A stretch of 64,000 nt of DNA from Metabacillus endolithicus (GTDB taxonomy: Bacteria > Bacillota > Bacilli > Bacillales > Bacillaceae). The notes beneath the pieces were generated by a model. That model saw nothing but the letters and a program-made list of their open reading frames with translations, ran no database searches and was not told where the DNA came from. The stretch is from assembly GCF_023078335.1 (NCBI RefSeq), contig NZ_CP095550.1:1178001-1242000 (forward strand), read 5' to 3'. Below, in pieces: positions 18,677 to 29,772 of the stretch (its first letter is position 1; each line of letters opens with the position of its first letter). A program made the translations under genes and the position numbers.

Positions 18677-19657
18677 TTATTGATCTTCCCTTATCCACCG
18701 TGCTGCATCTTTTGCAAAATATGTAATAATTAAATCAACACCTGCACGTTTCATTCCGACTAACATTTCCATTACCAATGCTTTTTCATCAACCCATCCA
18801 TTTTGTGCAGCTGCTTTAATCATGGAATACTCACCACTAACATTATAAGCTACAATAGGAACGTTAAATTGATTTTTCACATCACGGATAATATCTAAAT
18901 AAGATAATGCCGGTTTTACAATTAAAAAGTCTGCACCTTCTTCTAAATCGGACTGAGCTTCTCTTAATGCTTCATCACGATTAGCAGGATCCATTTGATA
19001 TGTTTTTCGATCACCAAATTGTGGTGTGCTGTGCGCTGCATCACGGAACGGTCCGTAAAAAGCACTTGCATATTTAACTGCATAAGACATAACCGGAATA
19101 TGTTCAAAGCCAGCTTCATCTAACCCATGTCTAATTGCTGCTACAAAGCCATCCATCATGTTTGAAGGAGCGATAATATCGGCACCTGCTTTTGCTTGAC
19201 TGATAGCAGTACGTGCAAGCAGATCAAGTGTAGGATCATTTAATACTTGTCCATTTTCAACAATTCCACAGTGTCCATGATCTGTATATTGACAAAGACA
19301 TGTATCCGCAACAACGACTAATTCAGGGAATGTCTCTTTTACCTGTCTAGTTGCACGTTGAACAATTCCATTATCATGATAAGCTTGAGTTCCTACATCG
19401 TCCTTTTCATCAGGAACACCAAATAAGATAACAGACTTAACCCCTAACGAAATAACTTCTTCAATTTCCTGATTCAATAGATCTAAAGACAAGTGATAAA
19501 CACCTGGCATTGATGGAACTTCGTTTTTCTTATTATCCCCTTCTACAACGAAAATTGGATAAATAAAATCCTCTGGGCGGAGATGTGTTTCTCTCACCAT
19601 TGCTCTTAGGTTATTACTGTTACGTAAACGGCGGTGTCTTGTAAATTGAATATTCAT
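18677..19657 (-). CDS. hemB: Delta-aminolevulinic acid dehydratase (porphobilinogen synthase)
   Basis: Enzyme of 326 aa condensing two 5-aminolevulinate molecules to porphobilinogen. Visible motifs are the metal-binding Cys cluster [15 protein letters not shown], the first active-site Lys region [19 protein letters not shown] and the Schiff-base Lys in [13 protein letters not shown]. The ATG overlaps the hemD stop by four bases, indicating translational coupling. Length matches the family (324 aa). Confidence 0.96.
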   Translation of the reverse strand: MNIQFTRHRRLRNSNNLRAMVRETHLRPEDFIYPIFVVEGDNKKNEVPSMPGVYHLSLDLLNQEIEEVISLGVKSVILFGVPDEKDDVGTQAYHDNGIVQRATRQVKETFPELVVVADTCLCQYTDHGHCGIVENGQVLNDPTLDLLARTAISQAKAGADIIAPSNMMDGFVAAIRHGLDEAGFEHIPVMSYAVKYASAFYGPFRDAAHSTPQFGDRKTYQMDPANRDEALREAQSDLEEGADFLIVKPALSYLDIIRDVKNQFNVPIVAYNVSGEYSMIKAAAQNGWVDEKALVMEMLVGMKRAGVDLIITYFAKDAARWIREDQ

Positions 19658-20454
19658 TGATTATCCTCCCGGTTTTGTTCTAATTCAACCATTAACTTCA
19701 CCATGTCATCAATTGTATAGGAAGCAGGCATAACACCTGTAAATCCATATTCTTTTAATGTGTTATTAGTAATAGGGCCGATACATATGAAAGTAACTTT
19801 ACTCAAATGCTGCATGAGTTCTGATTTATGTAGTACTTTCATAAAGCTGTCAACAGTAGATGAGCTTGTAAAGGTTATGTAATCTAGCTGATCTTCTTTG
19901 ATATATGAGATAAGCTTGTCAGCTTCTCTTTTATTATGTAATGTTTCATAGACAATTAAATCTTCCGTGTTAAAACCTTGTTTTTTTAATTCTGTTATCA
20001 AAACTGGTCTAGATAGATTTCCTCTAATGACAAGGATCTTTGAAGATTTAGGGAGCTTTTCTCCTATGCTTTCTGCCAGCTTTTCCGCAACAAATTCTTC
20101 TGGTATAACAGAAACAGTGAGATTTAGTTTCTCCATTTGCTTACTTGTTTTTCTTCCAACAGAAGCGGCAATCATATGCTGTAATGTTTCATAAGGAATT
20201 CCAAATTGATCTAAGAACTTTTTAAAGTATTTAACACCATTTGCACTCGTAAACACAATGCAATCAAATTCATGTAATCTTGTCAGCGTCTGGTGAATAA
20301 TCGATTCACTCGATTTTTTAGGTCTTATTTCTAGAAGCGGAGCTGAAATTCCAACTCCGCCTTCTTCTTCAATTTTTTGAATAAATTCTTCTACTTGAGA
20401 CTTTGCTCTAGTAATCAAAACCCGTTTCCCTTGTAAAGGACGGATCTCTCCCAT
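19654..20454 (-). CDS. hemD: Uroporphyrinogen-III synthase
   Basis: Protein of 266 aa that cyclises hydroxymethylbilane to uroporphyrinogen III. The family is poorly conserved in sequence. Recognisable here are [15 protein letters not shown] at the N-terminus, the segment [14 protein letters not shown] and the C-terminal [14 protein letters not shown] followed by [15 protein letters not shown]. It starts one base into the hemC stop codon and overlaps hemB by four bases, so the middle of the operon is tightly coupled. Confidence 0.93.
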   Translation of the reverse strand: MGEIRPLQGKRVLITRAKSQVEEFIQKIEEEGGVGISAPLLEIRPKKSSESIIHQTLTRLHEFDCIVFTSANGVKYFKKFLDQFGIPYETLQHMIAASVGRKTSKQMEKLNLTVSVIPEEFVAEKLAESIGEKLPKSSKILVIRGNLSRPVLITELKKQGFNTEDLIVYETLHNKREADKLISYIKEDQLDYITFTSSSTVDSFMKVLHKSELMQHLSKVTFICIGPITNNTLKEYGFTGVMPASYTIDDMVKLMVELEQNREDNQ

Positions 20455-21386
20455 TATTGATCTAACTCCTCTTTTACCCGGTCGATTAAGGCTTTAGCTC
20501 CTTGATTTGTTAATGTTTCCGCGACTTTACTCCCTAATTCTACCGGATCTGTTCCTGTAACCCTTTGTTTATAAATTTCTTTCCCGTCAGGTGAGGCAAT
20601 AAGACCTGTAAATTCAATTTCTTTCTTATCATTTACTGTTGCAAATCCAGCGATAGGTACTTGGCATCCACCCTCCATTTTAGTAAGGAAGGTTCTCTCA
20701 GCAGTAACGGCTAATTTTGTAGATAAATCAGTGAATTTTGCAAAAAGATCTAATAATTCTTGATCATCAGCACGACATTCAATTGCCAGGGCACCTTGCC
20801 CTACTGCTGGCAGGCAAATTTCCGGGTCTAAGAATTCGGTAACAACATCTTTACTCCAGCCCATGCGTGCCAAGCCTGCTGCAGCTAGAATAATTGCATC
20901 ATAATCTTCTGTTTTCAGCTTTTCTAAGCGAGTATCTATGTTTCCTCTAATCCATTTAATTTCGAGGTCAGGTCTTTCAATTAAAAGCTGCGCACTTCGT
21001 CTCAAGCTGCTTGTTCCGACAATTGCTCCACTTGGTAATTCTGAAAGCTTTTTATGATCTTTAGAAATAAGAACATCGCGGTGATCTTCACGGTTTGGAA
21101 TGCATCCTATTGTTAAACCCTCAGGCAAAATTCCGGGCATATCCTTCATACTATGAACAGCCATATCAATTTCACCATTCATCATTGCTTGCTCAATTTC
21201 CTTTACAAACAAGCCTTTTCCACCGACTTTTGATAAAGTAACATCTAAAATCTGATCACCTTTTGTTACAATTTCCTTGATTTCAAATTGAAACGGCAGA
21301 CCAAAGGATTTTAATTGATTAATTACCCAATTTGTTTGCGTTAATGCCAATTTACTACGTCTAGATCCAACAACTATTTTTCGCAT
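20454..21386 (-). CDS. hemC: Porphobilinogen deaminase (hydroxymethylbilane synthase)
   Basis: Enzyme of 310 aa polymerising four porphobilinogens into hydroxymethylbilane. Motifs: [16 protein letters not shown] at the N-terminus, [25 protein letters not shown], and the dipyrromethane cofactor attachment Cys in [13 protein letters not shown]. It lies 31 bases downstream of hemX. Length is normal (B. subtilis HemC about 314 aa). Confidence 0.96.
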   Translation of the reverse strand: MRKIVVGSRRSKLALTQTNWVINQLKSFGLPFQFEIKEIVTKGDQILDVTLSKVGGKGLFVKEIEQAMMNGEIDMAVHSMKDMPGILPEGLTIGCIPNREDHRDVLISKDHKKLSELPSGAIVGTSSLRRSAQLLIERPDLEIKWIRGNIDTRLEKLKTEDYDAIILAAAGLARMGWSKDVVTEFLDPEICLPAVGQGALAIECRADDQELLDLFAKFTDLSTKLAVTAERTFLTKMEGGCQVPIAGFATVNDKKEIEFTGLIASPDGKEIYKQRVTGTDPVELGSKVAETLTNQGAKALIDRVKEELDQ

Positions 21387-21417
21387 ATGTTCCTCCTACT
21401 ATGTCTAAGGTAACCAA

Positions 21418-22249
21418 TCATGAATCCCAAAAATGAAACCTTGAAAGACTACCAAACAAGAAAAAGTTAATTAACAAAACTAAAAACGATGCTATGTTTA
21501 AAAGAGCAACAGACCTGCCCTGTAATTCTTTAACAATTCTTATATAAAGATAGATCCCATACGTCACTAATACCATAAATGATCCTAGCACTTTCGCATC
21601 ATACCATTGAAAGTGAGCTACTTTAATATAGGCCCAGATAACGCCTAAAATTAAACTTAATAACAGCATAGGTACGCCGATGACATTTAATACATATGAC
21701 ATATGATCAAGCTTTGAAAGATCTTCTAACCGAAGAAGGCGCTTTCCCCACTTTTTCTTTTTGAGTAAATTATATTGAATGGTATAAAGAATCGAAAACA
21801 CAAACGATAATGAAAACGCCCCATAAGAAAGTATGGCCATCGTAATATGAATTAATAATAGTTCCGAGACAAGCTGACTAGAAACAGCAGCCGACTCGTA
21901 TTGAGCTGGGGCAAAAGTATGTATGGCCATCATAATAAACCCAATTACGTTAGTGAAAAAGATAATAAATTCTGCTTTAAGAAAACGATTTAAAACAAGT
22001 GACAATGTCACTAATACCCATGTATAAAAATAAAGCCTCTTCAAACACATTTAAAACAGGAAATCTTCCTGTTTCAAACATACGAACAAATAAAAAAATT
22101 GTTTGTAATAGCCAAACAATAGAAAGTAACCAGAAGGCAGCTCGTTTCGCCTTCCGGTTATTATTAAGAAAATCTATAAAATATAAGAGTACACAAATAG
22201 CATAAAGTATTATGGTTAATTCGTTTATTCTGCTTAAGCTCATCTCCAT
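21418..22249 (-). pseudogene. hemX: HemX / cytochrome c assembly-like membrane protein, frameshifted
   Basis: Polytopic membrane protein of the HemX/CcsA-like family, which in B. subtilis lowers HemA levels. The first frame (ATG 22249, MEMSLSRINELTIILYA) runs to FEEALFLY. The second continues TWVLVTLSLVLNRFLKAEF with about six further helices. The frames join at about 22021, where TTATACATGG would need two more bases (TTATACACATGG) to read LYTW. Corrected length is 277 aa, matching B. subtilis HemX (276 aa). With both halves conserved, a sequence error is the simplest explanation. Located between hemA and hemC as expected. Confidence 0.88.
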
Positions 22250-22267
22250 AATGAAAGGTCCTTTCAC

Positions 22268-23620
22268 TTACGATTGAAGTGAAGCACGATAAATCGGATC
22301 GTTTGCATGAATTGTCAGTTTCTCTGATTTATCCATTTTCATTTGCTCTTCAACAGCTTCTTCGATATTAAAGATTTTCATAAATAAATCCAATGATTCC
22401 TGTGCATTAGCCTCTGCTGATAGCTCTTTTACCTTCACAATCGGGTCTTTAAGCAATTGATTAATAATGCTTTTCGTATGCTTACTTAAAACTTTTCTTT
22501 CACGTTCAGTTAAGTTAGGCATTTTTCTCTCGATACTTTCCATCGTTTCAGCTTGAATGTTTAATGCCTTTTGACGAAGTGCTGAAATAACAGGTACAAC
22601 TCCAAGCGTATTAATCCATTGTTTAAATTGAACAATTTCATCTTCGATCATTAGTTCAATCTTTTCCGCAGCAATTTTACGCTCTTGTAAGTTTGCCTCA
22701 ACAATTCCTTGTAAATCATCAATATCATAAAGAAACACACTATCTAAATCCGCAAGCTTAGGATCTAAATCACGTGGCACAGCAATATCGACCATAAATA
22801 ATGGACGACCTTTTCTCATTTTTTCCACATGTGTCATCATTTCTTTAGTAATAACAAAATCTTTGGCACCAGTTGAACTAATAAGGATATCCGCTTCCAC
22901 TAATCCACACTGAAGTTCGTTTATTCCTTTGGCTTTCCCATCAAAGCGATTAGCAAGCTCTTCAGCTTTCTGCAACGTTCTGTTCATAACAGTAACTTTA
23001 CCAACACCACTGCCGTGCAGATTTTGCACAGCTAATTCCCCCATCTTACCCGCACCTAAAATTAGTACGTGCTTAGAACGAAGGTCACCAAAGATTTTCT
23101 TAGCAAGTTCAACTGCTGCATAACTCACTGAAACAGCATTTGCTCCAATATCAGTTTCAGAATGTGAGCGTTTAGCCAATGATATTACTTGCTTAAACAG
23201 CTGATTGAACACAGTTCCTGTTGTATTGTTTTCCTGTGCCTGTAAAAAGCTAGTACGAACCTGTCCCAGAATTTGAGTTTCACCCAAAATCATAGAATCC
23301 AATCCGCATGCTACTCTACATAAATGCTCTAATGCACCATCTTGTTCAAAAATAGTTAAATACGGTGAAATCTCTTCTTTCTCCAGTCCGAACCAATCTG
23401 CCAAGAATGCTTTAATATAATAACGTCCTGTATGAAGTTGATCTACTACAGCATATATTTCTGTACGGTTGCAAGTAGATACAATAACATTTTCAAGTAT
23501 GCTTTTTTGTTCTTTTAACTGTTTCATCGCATCTGTTAGCTCTTGAGGTTGAAACGAGAGCTTTTCGCGAATTTCAACAGGGGCTGTTTTATAGTTTAAG
23601 CCGACAACAAGTATATGCAT
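22268..23620 (-). CDS. hemA: Glutamyl-tRNA reductase
   Basis: NADPH-dependent enzyme of 450 aa reducing Glu-tRNA to glutamate-1-semialdehyde, the first committed haem step. I use ATG 23620 ([20 protein letters not shown]) because GGGGGTG lies upstream. Motifs: catalytic Cys50 in [29 protein letters not shown], the NADPH fold [14 protein letters not shown], and a C-terminal dimerisation helix. B. subtilis HemA has 455 aa. First gene of hemAXCDBL. Confidence 0.96.
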   Translation of the reverse strand: MHILVVGLNYKTAPVEIREKLSFQPQELTDAMKQLKEQKSILENVIVSTCNRTEIYAVVDQLHTGRYYIKAFLADWFGLEKEEISPYLTIFEQDGALEHLCRVACGLDSMILGETQILGQVRTSFLQAQENNTTGTVFNQLFKQVISLAKRSHSETDIGANAVSVSYAAVELAKKIFGDLRSKHVLILGAGKMGELAVQNLHGSGVGKVTVMNRTLQKAEELANRFDGKAKGINELQCGLVEADILISSTGAKDFVITKEMMTHVEKMRKGRPLFMVDIAVPRDLDPKLADLDSVFLYDIDDLQGIVEANLQERKIAAEKIELMIEDEIVQFKQWINTLGVVPVISALRQKALNIQAETMESIERKMPNLTERERKVLSKHTKSIINQLLKDPIVKVKELSAEANAQESLDLFMKIFNIEEAVEEQMKMDKSEKLTIHANDPIYRASLQS

Positions 23621-23658
23621 TTTCTTATACACCCCCATGTACAAGGATCTCTACTTCT

Positions 23659-23667
23659 AGTATATCA
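23659..23667 (-). promoter_or_regulatory. Possible extended -10 promoter of hemA
   Basis: TGATATACT on the reverse strand (extended -10 TGN plus TATACT) about 40 bases upstream of hemA; no good -35. The rest of 23668-23984 shows AT-rich intergenic sequence without a convincing gene. Confidence 0.35.
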
Positions 23668-23984
23668 TGATTGATTTTTTTCTCTTCTAAAAAATGTGAA
23701 CAGTCTTTGAAACTATATGTTATGATAAAATATGTTTATTATTTCACTGATTCACACCATTTTCAACTTATTAATGGTCGTGTGTAATTGTTCACAAAAA
23801 GCACTGTTTTTTCTATAAAAATTTCTACATTCTCTGACATCATTCTCACACTATTCACTCTGTACAATAACAAAAATCACGCAGTTAATCAAGATATTGA
23901 TTTGGACAAGGAAATCATATTAATTTATTCCCGGGCCACAATGGACAGGTTTTCCTTATATACTATTCATGCGAGAGGTGGACA

Positions 23985-24476
23985 ATGAAAAAAATTACAT
24001 TATTACCAACAATGCTACTACTAGGAATTGGCATTTTTTATTCTATCCAAAAATTAAATATTCATTTATTTGAAGGACAAAACAATTGGCCTTTTTTATT
24101 AATTCTGCTTGAGGCTTTTACATTTTTAATTAGTGGTCATTTTGAACAAGATGCGTCAGCCATTTTACCAGGAATCATTTTAGCAGGTCTTGGTATTCAT
24201 TTTCACTTTGCAGGCAAGATTGCTTCTTGGCCTGATCATCCTGCTGCTTTTTTATTTATCTTGTCTCTTGGCATGATTTTAACTGCTACAAAAACCAAAA
24301 CCGGTTATCAGCAAGGTATTATTATATTAGCTATAGGCTTATTTCTACACTTTTTTCATAAAATTATTCAATCTCTAACTATCATCGAAAACGGAGTAAA
24401 TTTTATTGAAACTTACTGGCCACTGCTTTTTATTGTCATTGGTGCTTTATTGTTAGTGCTGCGGAGAAGAAGATAA
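23985..24476 (+). CDS. Polytopic membrane protein, YsxD-like by position
   Basis: Protein of 163 aa with RBS GAGAGGTGG seven bases before ATG. About six hydrophobic stretches run through the whole length (ITLLPTMLLLGIGIFYSI, WPFLLILLEAFTFLI, SAILPGIILAGLGI, AAFLFILSLGMIL, GIIILAIGLFLHFF, WPLLFIVIGALLLVL), ending RRRR. The repeated W-P-hydrophobic pattern resembles the LiaF/LiaI-type membrane modules of Firmicutes. B. subtilis has the uncharacterised ysxD between hemA and ysxC, and this may be its counterpart; I am not certain of homology. It is transcribed opposite to its neighbours. Function unknown. Confidence 0.7.
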   Translation: MKKITLLPTMLLLGIGIFYSIQKLNIHLFEGQNNWPFLLILLEAFTFLISGHFEQDASAILPGIILAGLGIHFHFAGKIASWPDHPAAFLFILSLGMILTATKTKTGYQQGIIILAIGLFLHFFHKIIQSLTIIENGVNFIETYWPLLFIVIGALLLVLRRRR

Positions 24477-24506
24477 GGTGCCTGTCACTTCCCACATTTT
24501 GTTGAA
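24477..24506 (+). repeat. Short interspersed repeat, copy A
   Basis: A 30-base sequence beginning GGTGCCTGTCACTTCCC and ending TTTTGTTGAA directly after the membrane gene stop; 27 of 30 bases match copy B at 34099-34128. Confidence 0.7.
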
Positions 24507-24530
24507 ATATGTAGATGTTGATAACACACC

Positions 24531-24567
24531 AAAAAAGACTCTGGTATTTTTCCACCAGAGTCTTTTT
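24531..24567. terminator. Bidirectional terminator, engB and membrane gene
   Basis: AAAAAGACTCTGGT / ACCAGAGTCTTTTT perfect stem between convergent genes; A and T runs on both sides. Confidence 0.92.
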
Positions 24568-24596
24568 GTGCATTATACATATATAAAGAACTAACT

Positions 24597-25181
24597 TTAT
24601 GATGTATAGTGAAGAATTGTTTTCCAAGCTTCATCTTTGCCTAAGCCGGTTTCTGATGAAAAAATAACCAATGGGTCGGTTTTCTCAATTTCCAAGGCAT
24701 CTTTTATCACCTTAGCATGCTTCTGCCACTTACCCTTAGGAATTTTATCTGCCTTGGTTGTCACAACGATTGTTGGGATGTCATAATGCTTTAGGAAGTT
24801 ATACATTAGTACATCATCACTTGTTGGAGGATGTCTAAGATCAATTAAAAGGATAACAGCACGCAACTGTTCACGAGAAGTGATATAGGTTTCGATCATT
24901 TTCCCCCATGCTTCACGTTCCTTTTTACTAACCTTGGCATATCCATATCCAGGTACATCAACAAAGTGTAGTATTTCATTAATAATATAAAAATTTAATG
25001 TTTGTGTTTTACCTGGCTTTGATGAAATTCGAGCCAATCCTTTTCTACTTAGCATTTTATTAATAAAGGATGATTTTCCAACATTAGAACGACCTGCTAA
25101 TGCTACTTCGGGTAAATCTCCTTCTGGATATTGAGCAGGCTTAACTGCACTTATAACGATTTCTGAACTTGTTACTTTCAT
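24597..25181 (-). CDS. engB: Ribosome biogenesis GTPase YsxC/EngB
   Basis: GTPase of 194 aa needed for 50S subunit maturation (YsxC in B. subtilis). G1 is [13 protein letters not shown]2 region [14 protein letters not shown]3 [10 protein letters not shown]4 TTKADK and G5 FSSETG. It follows lonA directly, sharing a base with its stop region, as in B. subtilis lonA-ysxC. Length matches the family (195 aa). Confidence 0.95.
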   Translation of the reverse strand: MKVTSSEIVISAVKPAQYPEGDLPEVALAGRSNVGKSSFINKMLSRKGLARISSKPGKTQTLNFYIINEILHFVDVPGYGYAKVSKKEREAWGKMIETYITSREQLRAVILLIDLRHPPTSDDVLMYNFLKHYDIPTIVVTTKADKIPKGKWQKHAKVIKDALEIEKTDPLVIFSSETGLGKDEAWKTILHYTS

Positions 25182-27501
25182 TATTTCTCCTCTGTTAACG
25201 CATGTTTTAACACTTCATCTAAATGTGAAACTAAGACAAACGTAAGTTCATTGCGAACACTATCTGGAATATCATCCAAATCCTTTTCATTGTCTTTTGG
25301 TGCAATAATCTTCGTCAAACCAGCACGATGAGCACTTAATGTTTTTTCTTTCAAGCCACCAATTGGAAGTACTCTGCCACGTAAAGTGATTTCTCCCGTC
25401 ATTCCAACTTCTTTTCTCACGGCTCTACCTGTTAATGCTGAAATTAACGCTGTAGCCATTGTTATACCTGCTGATGGACCATCCTTAGGTACAGCACCTT
25501 CAGGAACGTGGATATGAATATCATTCTTTTCATGAAAATCACGATCAATGTTCAGCTCTTCCGCACGCGAGCGAATATAGCTAAATGCAGCCTGAGCAGA
25601 TTCTTTCATAACATCTCCAAGCTTCCCAGTTAAAATCAGCTTTCCTTTACCTGGCGTTACTGATACTTCGATAGATAGGGTATCGCCGCCAACTGTTGTA
25701 TAAGCTAAACCAGTGGCAACACCAATCTGATCCTCAAGTTCCGCTTGTCCATATCTAAAGCGCTTCTTCCCAAGAAATTCTTCAATATTTTTGTCCGTAA
25801 TAATGATCTTCTTCCGCTCTTCTTTTACAATCATTTTAGCAGCTTTACGACACACTCCTGCTAATTGGCGTTCTAGCCCACGAACCCCAGCTTCTCTTGT
25901 ATAATAGCGAATAATGCTTTGAATTCCATCTTCACGGATTTGTAGATGTGATTTTTTAAGTCCATGTTCTTTTAATTGCTTTGGAAGTAGATGATCTTTG
26001 GCAATATGAATTTTCTCTAGTTCCGTGTAACCGGCTATATTTATAATTTCCATACGATCGCGTAATGGTCCTGGAATTGTAGCAAGGTTATTAGCAGTTG
26101 CGATAAACATAACTTTCGATAAATCATATGTTTCTTCAATATAATGATCACTAAAGTTATGATTTTGCTCAGGATCTAACACTTCCAGTAACGCTGAAGA
26201 AGGATCTCCTCTGAAATCACTGGACATTTTATCGATTTCATCTAAAAGAAATACTGGATTGATTGTTCCAGCCTTCTTCATACCCTGAATGATTCTTCCA
26301 GGCATTGCTCCAACATATGTGCGTCGGTGTCCACGAATTTCAGATTCGTCTCTAACTCCACCAAGTGATATTCTAACGAAATTCCGGTTTAAAGATTTAG
26401 CTACTGAACGGCTAATGATGTTTTCCCAACTCCTGGAGGTCCTGCAAGGCATAAAATTGGACCTTTCAATGAATTGGTCAATTGTTGTACCGCTAAATAC
26501 TCTATTACCCGCTCTTTAACCTTTTCAAGACCATAGTGTTCTTCGTCTAAGATTTCCTCAGCAACATTCACATCTAAACGATCGTCGGTTGCTTTTGACC
26601 ATGGCAGAGACAGGAGCCACTCAATGTAATTACGAATAACGCCACTCTCGGCTGAACTTGAAGGAACTTTTTCATAGCGGTCCAGTTCTTTTAAAGCCAC
26701 TGCTTTTATATGTTCCGGCATTCCCGCTTCTTCAATTCGTTCCTTCATGGAAGAAACTTCTCCAAGCTTGCCTTCTTTTTCACCAAGCTCTTTTTGGATG
26801 GCTTTCATCTGTTCGCGTAAATAGTATTCTTTTTGTGTACGCTCCATGGATTTTTTAACTCGCTGGCCGATTTTTTTCTCCAGCTGTAGTACTTCTTTTT
26901 CATTATGGATAATGGAAATCACTTTGTTCAATCGTTCTGTAACATCAAGGGTTTCCAATATCTCTTGTTTTTCCTTTAATTTTAAAGGAAGATGTGAAGC
27001 AATAATATCAGCCATTCGTCCTGGCTCATTAATATCAGAAACGGTTGCATATGTTTCAGCAGACACTTTTTTAGAAAGCTTTATGTATTGCTCAAAATAT
27101 TCTAACATTGTTCGCATTAAAGCTTCTTCTTCTACACTTTTCTCTTCAGGATCTTTATAAATAGAAACCTCAACAGAATAGTATTCATCCTCATCCACAA
27201 AACGTTGAATCTTACCACGGTCTATTCCTTCAACGAGTACACGGATTGTACCGTTTGGTAATTTCAACATTTGCTTAATTTTAGTCAATGTTCCTATTTC
27301 ATAAATATCTTCTTTGTTTGGCTCATCTATCGAAATCTCTTTTTGTGTCGTTAAAAAGATAATATGATCTTCCATCATAGCCTTTTCTAACGCCTGAACA
27401 GATTTTTCTCTTCCTACATCAAGGTGCAGTACCATTGTTGGATATACTAACAAGCCTCTTAGTGGTAGTAGGGGGACAATTTGATTATTTGATTTCGCCA
27501 T
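25181..27501 (-). pseudogene. lonA: ATP-dependent protease LonA, frameshifted after Walker A
   Basis: LonA degrades misfolded and regulatory proteins in the cytoplasm. Start ATG 27501 (MAKSNNQIVPLLPLRG) with GGAGGTG upstream. First frame: the Lon N-domain, coiled coil and Walker A GPPGVGKT at residues 354-361. Second frame: [23 protein letters not shown] AAA+ sequence, Walker [10 protein letters not shown] and the catalytic Ser/Lys domain with [13 protein letters not shown]. The break at 26410 is a missing C: TTAGCCGTTCAG should read TTAGCCCGTTCA (LARS). Corrected length 773 aa, against 774 in B. subtilis. Both halves appear intact, so either a sequence error or a very recent loss. Confidence 0.92.
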
Positions 27502-27682
27502 GCGTTTACACCTCCATGACATGATAATTCATTCTTGTTCAATTCTATCTTATTCTTTTTCAAGTGTCTAATTAAACTACTCTAGTCAATAGGTAGTATA
27601 CCCCAATACCATAAGTTGAAAAAGGAAATTACGTAATTCTCATGAATATAAAATTGGAAATGACAAGAACTGATCGAAGCTT

Positions 27683-27726
27683 AAAAAAGGAAAGAGATCT
27701 TCTTTATTGTAAAGGAGATCTCTTTA
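27683..27726 (-). terminator. Terminator after lonB
   Basis: AAAGAGATCTC / GAGATCTCTTT-type stem with a T run on the reverse strand, between lonB and lonA, so the two lon genes are separate transcription units. Confidence 0.75.
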
Positions 27727-27738
27727 AAATTAACTCTT

Positions 27739-29411
27739 TTATACAGATTCTTGATGTGGAAATGAAGGTGAATCTTCATGTTGCAACGGTTTTTCAGTTG
27801 GTGGATCAACAAGCGCTATATCAAAGACTTCTTGAAGATTTGTTACCGGTATAATCGTTATCCCATCAATCTCTTTTAAAATGGATTGCATGTTTTCCTT
27901 TGGAATAATGACAATATCTGCTCCAGCCTTTTTTGCCGCCTTTATTTTAGGAATAACTCCGCCTATAGGCTTTACATTTCCATGAATGCTAATTTCTCCA
28001 GTCATGGCCACTTTATTACTAATGGCAATCTTATGAATCGCTGAGAAAATTCCTGTGGCCATTGCAATTCCTGCTGATGGGCCATCAATTGGTGTTCCTC
28101 CTGGAAAATTCACATGAATATCATAATCATCCGCTTGAATGCCCATAGAACGCAGAACAGTAATAACATTTTCAATCGAGCCTTTTGCCATACTTTTTCT
28201 ACGAATGGATTTAGAGCGATCACCAATACTTTCTTCTTCCACAATTCCTGTTATATTAATGGTTCCTTTTTCTTTTTGAGAAGGAATAACTGTGACTTCT
28301 ATTTCTAATAATGCCCCTGTATTAGGGCCATGAACGGCAAGTCCATTCACTAAGCCAACTCTTGAGTTATCTTCAATTTTCTTTTCAAATCTTGGCTTAA
28401 CTGACTTGAATTAATGACCCACTCTATGTCTTCAACAGTAATTTCTTTCCTGTCTTCTGACATAGCCATACCTGTAGCAATTTGCATTAGATTTACAACT
28501 TCACGGCCATTTCTAACATAGGAAGTTAAGAGATCAATCCCCTTGTCGCTTACTTCCATTTCTACTTTATCTGCTGCTTTTTTCGCCACAACTGCCAGTT
28601 CTTCTTGTTCTAAATCTCTAAAAAATACTTCAAGACATCTAGAACGAATGGCTGGTGGGATTTCATTAGGTGTTCTTGTTGTTGCTCCTATTAACCTAAA
28701 ATCGGCTGGTAGACCATTTTTAAAAATATCATGGATATGTGTTGGTATTTGTGTATTTTCTTCATTGTAATAAGCGCTTTCTAAAAAAACTTTGCGATCT
28801 TCAAGTACTTTTAATAACTTGTTCATCTGAATAGGGTGAAGTTCACCGATTTCATCAATAAATAACACACCCCCATGAGCATGAGAGACAGCTCCTTGCT
28901 TAGGCTGAGGTATTCCAGCTTGTCCCATTGCTCCAGCACCTTGATAAATTGGATCATGAACAGACCCAATAAGAGGATCAGCAATCCCTCTTTCATCAAA
29001 TCTTGCTGTTGTAGCATCCAATTCTACAAATACGGCATTTTCTTTAAATGGTGATCTTTTATTTCTTTTAGCTTCTTCTAAAACGAGTCTAGCAGCCGCT
29101 GTCTTCCCTACACCTGGTGGTCCATATACAATGACATGTTGAGGGTTTGAACCGCACAGCGCAGCACGTAACGAACGAATACCATCCTCTTGTCCTACTA
29201 TATCATTAAAACTTTTTGGGCGTACCTTTTCAGCAAGAGGTTCGGTTAATCGAATAGCTCTCATTTTTCTTAATTGTTCCATTTCTTTCTTTGATTCTCT
29301 GTCAATTGATATCTTTTGAGTTCGTTGACTCTTTAATAAATTCCAAAAATACATTCCAATAATAATCCCAAAAAACAACTGAATAAACAGCGCGATACTT
29401 GTCCAACTCAT
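27739..29411 (-). pseudogene. lonB: Lon-like protease LonB, frameshifted
   Basis: LonB is the membrane-anchored, sporulation-associated Lon of Bacillus. The N-terminal helix (MSWTSIALFIQLFFGIIIG) is followed by an AAA+ domain with [14 protein letters not shown] and LFIDEIGEL. The protease domain lies in the next frame (VNGLAVHGPNTGALLEIEV, PIDGPSAGIAMATGIF). The frames meet at 28394: TTAAGCCAAGA should be TTAAGCCCAAGA, giving SPRFEKKIEDNSRVGLVNG, which matches B. subtilis LonB. One C is missing from a CCC run, as in lonA. Corrected length 557 aa (B. subtilis 552). The C-terminal frame alone would start at a GTG that is really an internal Val. Confidence 0.88.
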
Positions 29412-29727
29412 TGGCGTCCCTCCTGCAAAGATGTCTTGTTACCGCTACGGTGAAAAGTAAACGAAGCATAATACTTTGTTAAAAGTAACTCTTCGAGAGG
29501 TTAGTAAAAGCTTGTTTTGCCCCCATAAAATGATTTCCACATCTATGTATAAAATGTTCGTTAATCTAAAGGGACAAAAGGCGACTTTCGTTTTTGCCTA
29601 GAAAGGCAATTAAAAATGGATAAACCTTGTAAGAAGCGGTTATTTATAGCTAGTATCTCCTAGCTTTAGCGGGAATAAACATGATTTCATTACAAGTATT
29701 TACAGGAGGTGGATTGGAAAAAGCATC
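29412..29727. other. Intergenic region between clpX and lonB
   Basis: About 315 bases without a convincing gene. It should carry the lonB promoter on the reverse strand; I see no clear sigma-A match. A CAGGAGGTGG ribosome-site-like string at 29702-29712 points to a 28-codon TTG frame that runs through the clpX terminator, most likely chance. Confidence 0.4.
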
Positions 29728-29762
29728 AAAAAAAGGAAGCTGGTTAAATCAGCTTCCTTTTC
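29728..29762 (-). terminator. Terminator after clpX
   Basis: GGAAGCTG / CAGCTTCC stem with a seven-T tail on the reverse strand, 11 bases after the clpX stop. Confidence 0.92.
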
Positions 29763-29772
29763 AAAGATTATG

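Noticed and set aside
23788-23988. 66-aa forward frame before the 163-aa membrane gene
   Set aside because: No ribosome site, irregular composition, and the downstream gene has its own strong ribosome site.
23985-24476. Assigning the symbol ysxD with certainty
   Set aside because: Position fits, but I cannot confirm homology from memory of the sequence, so the symbol was left blank.
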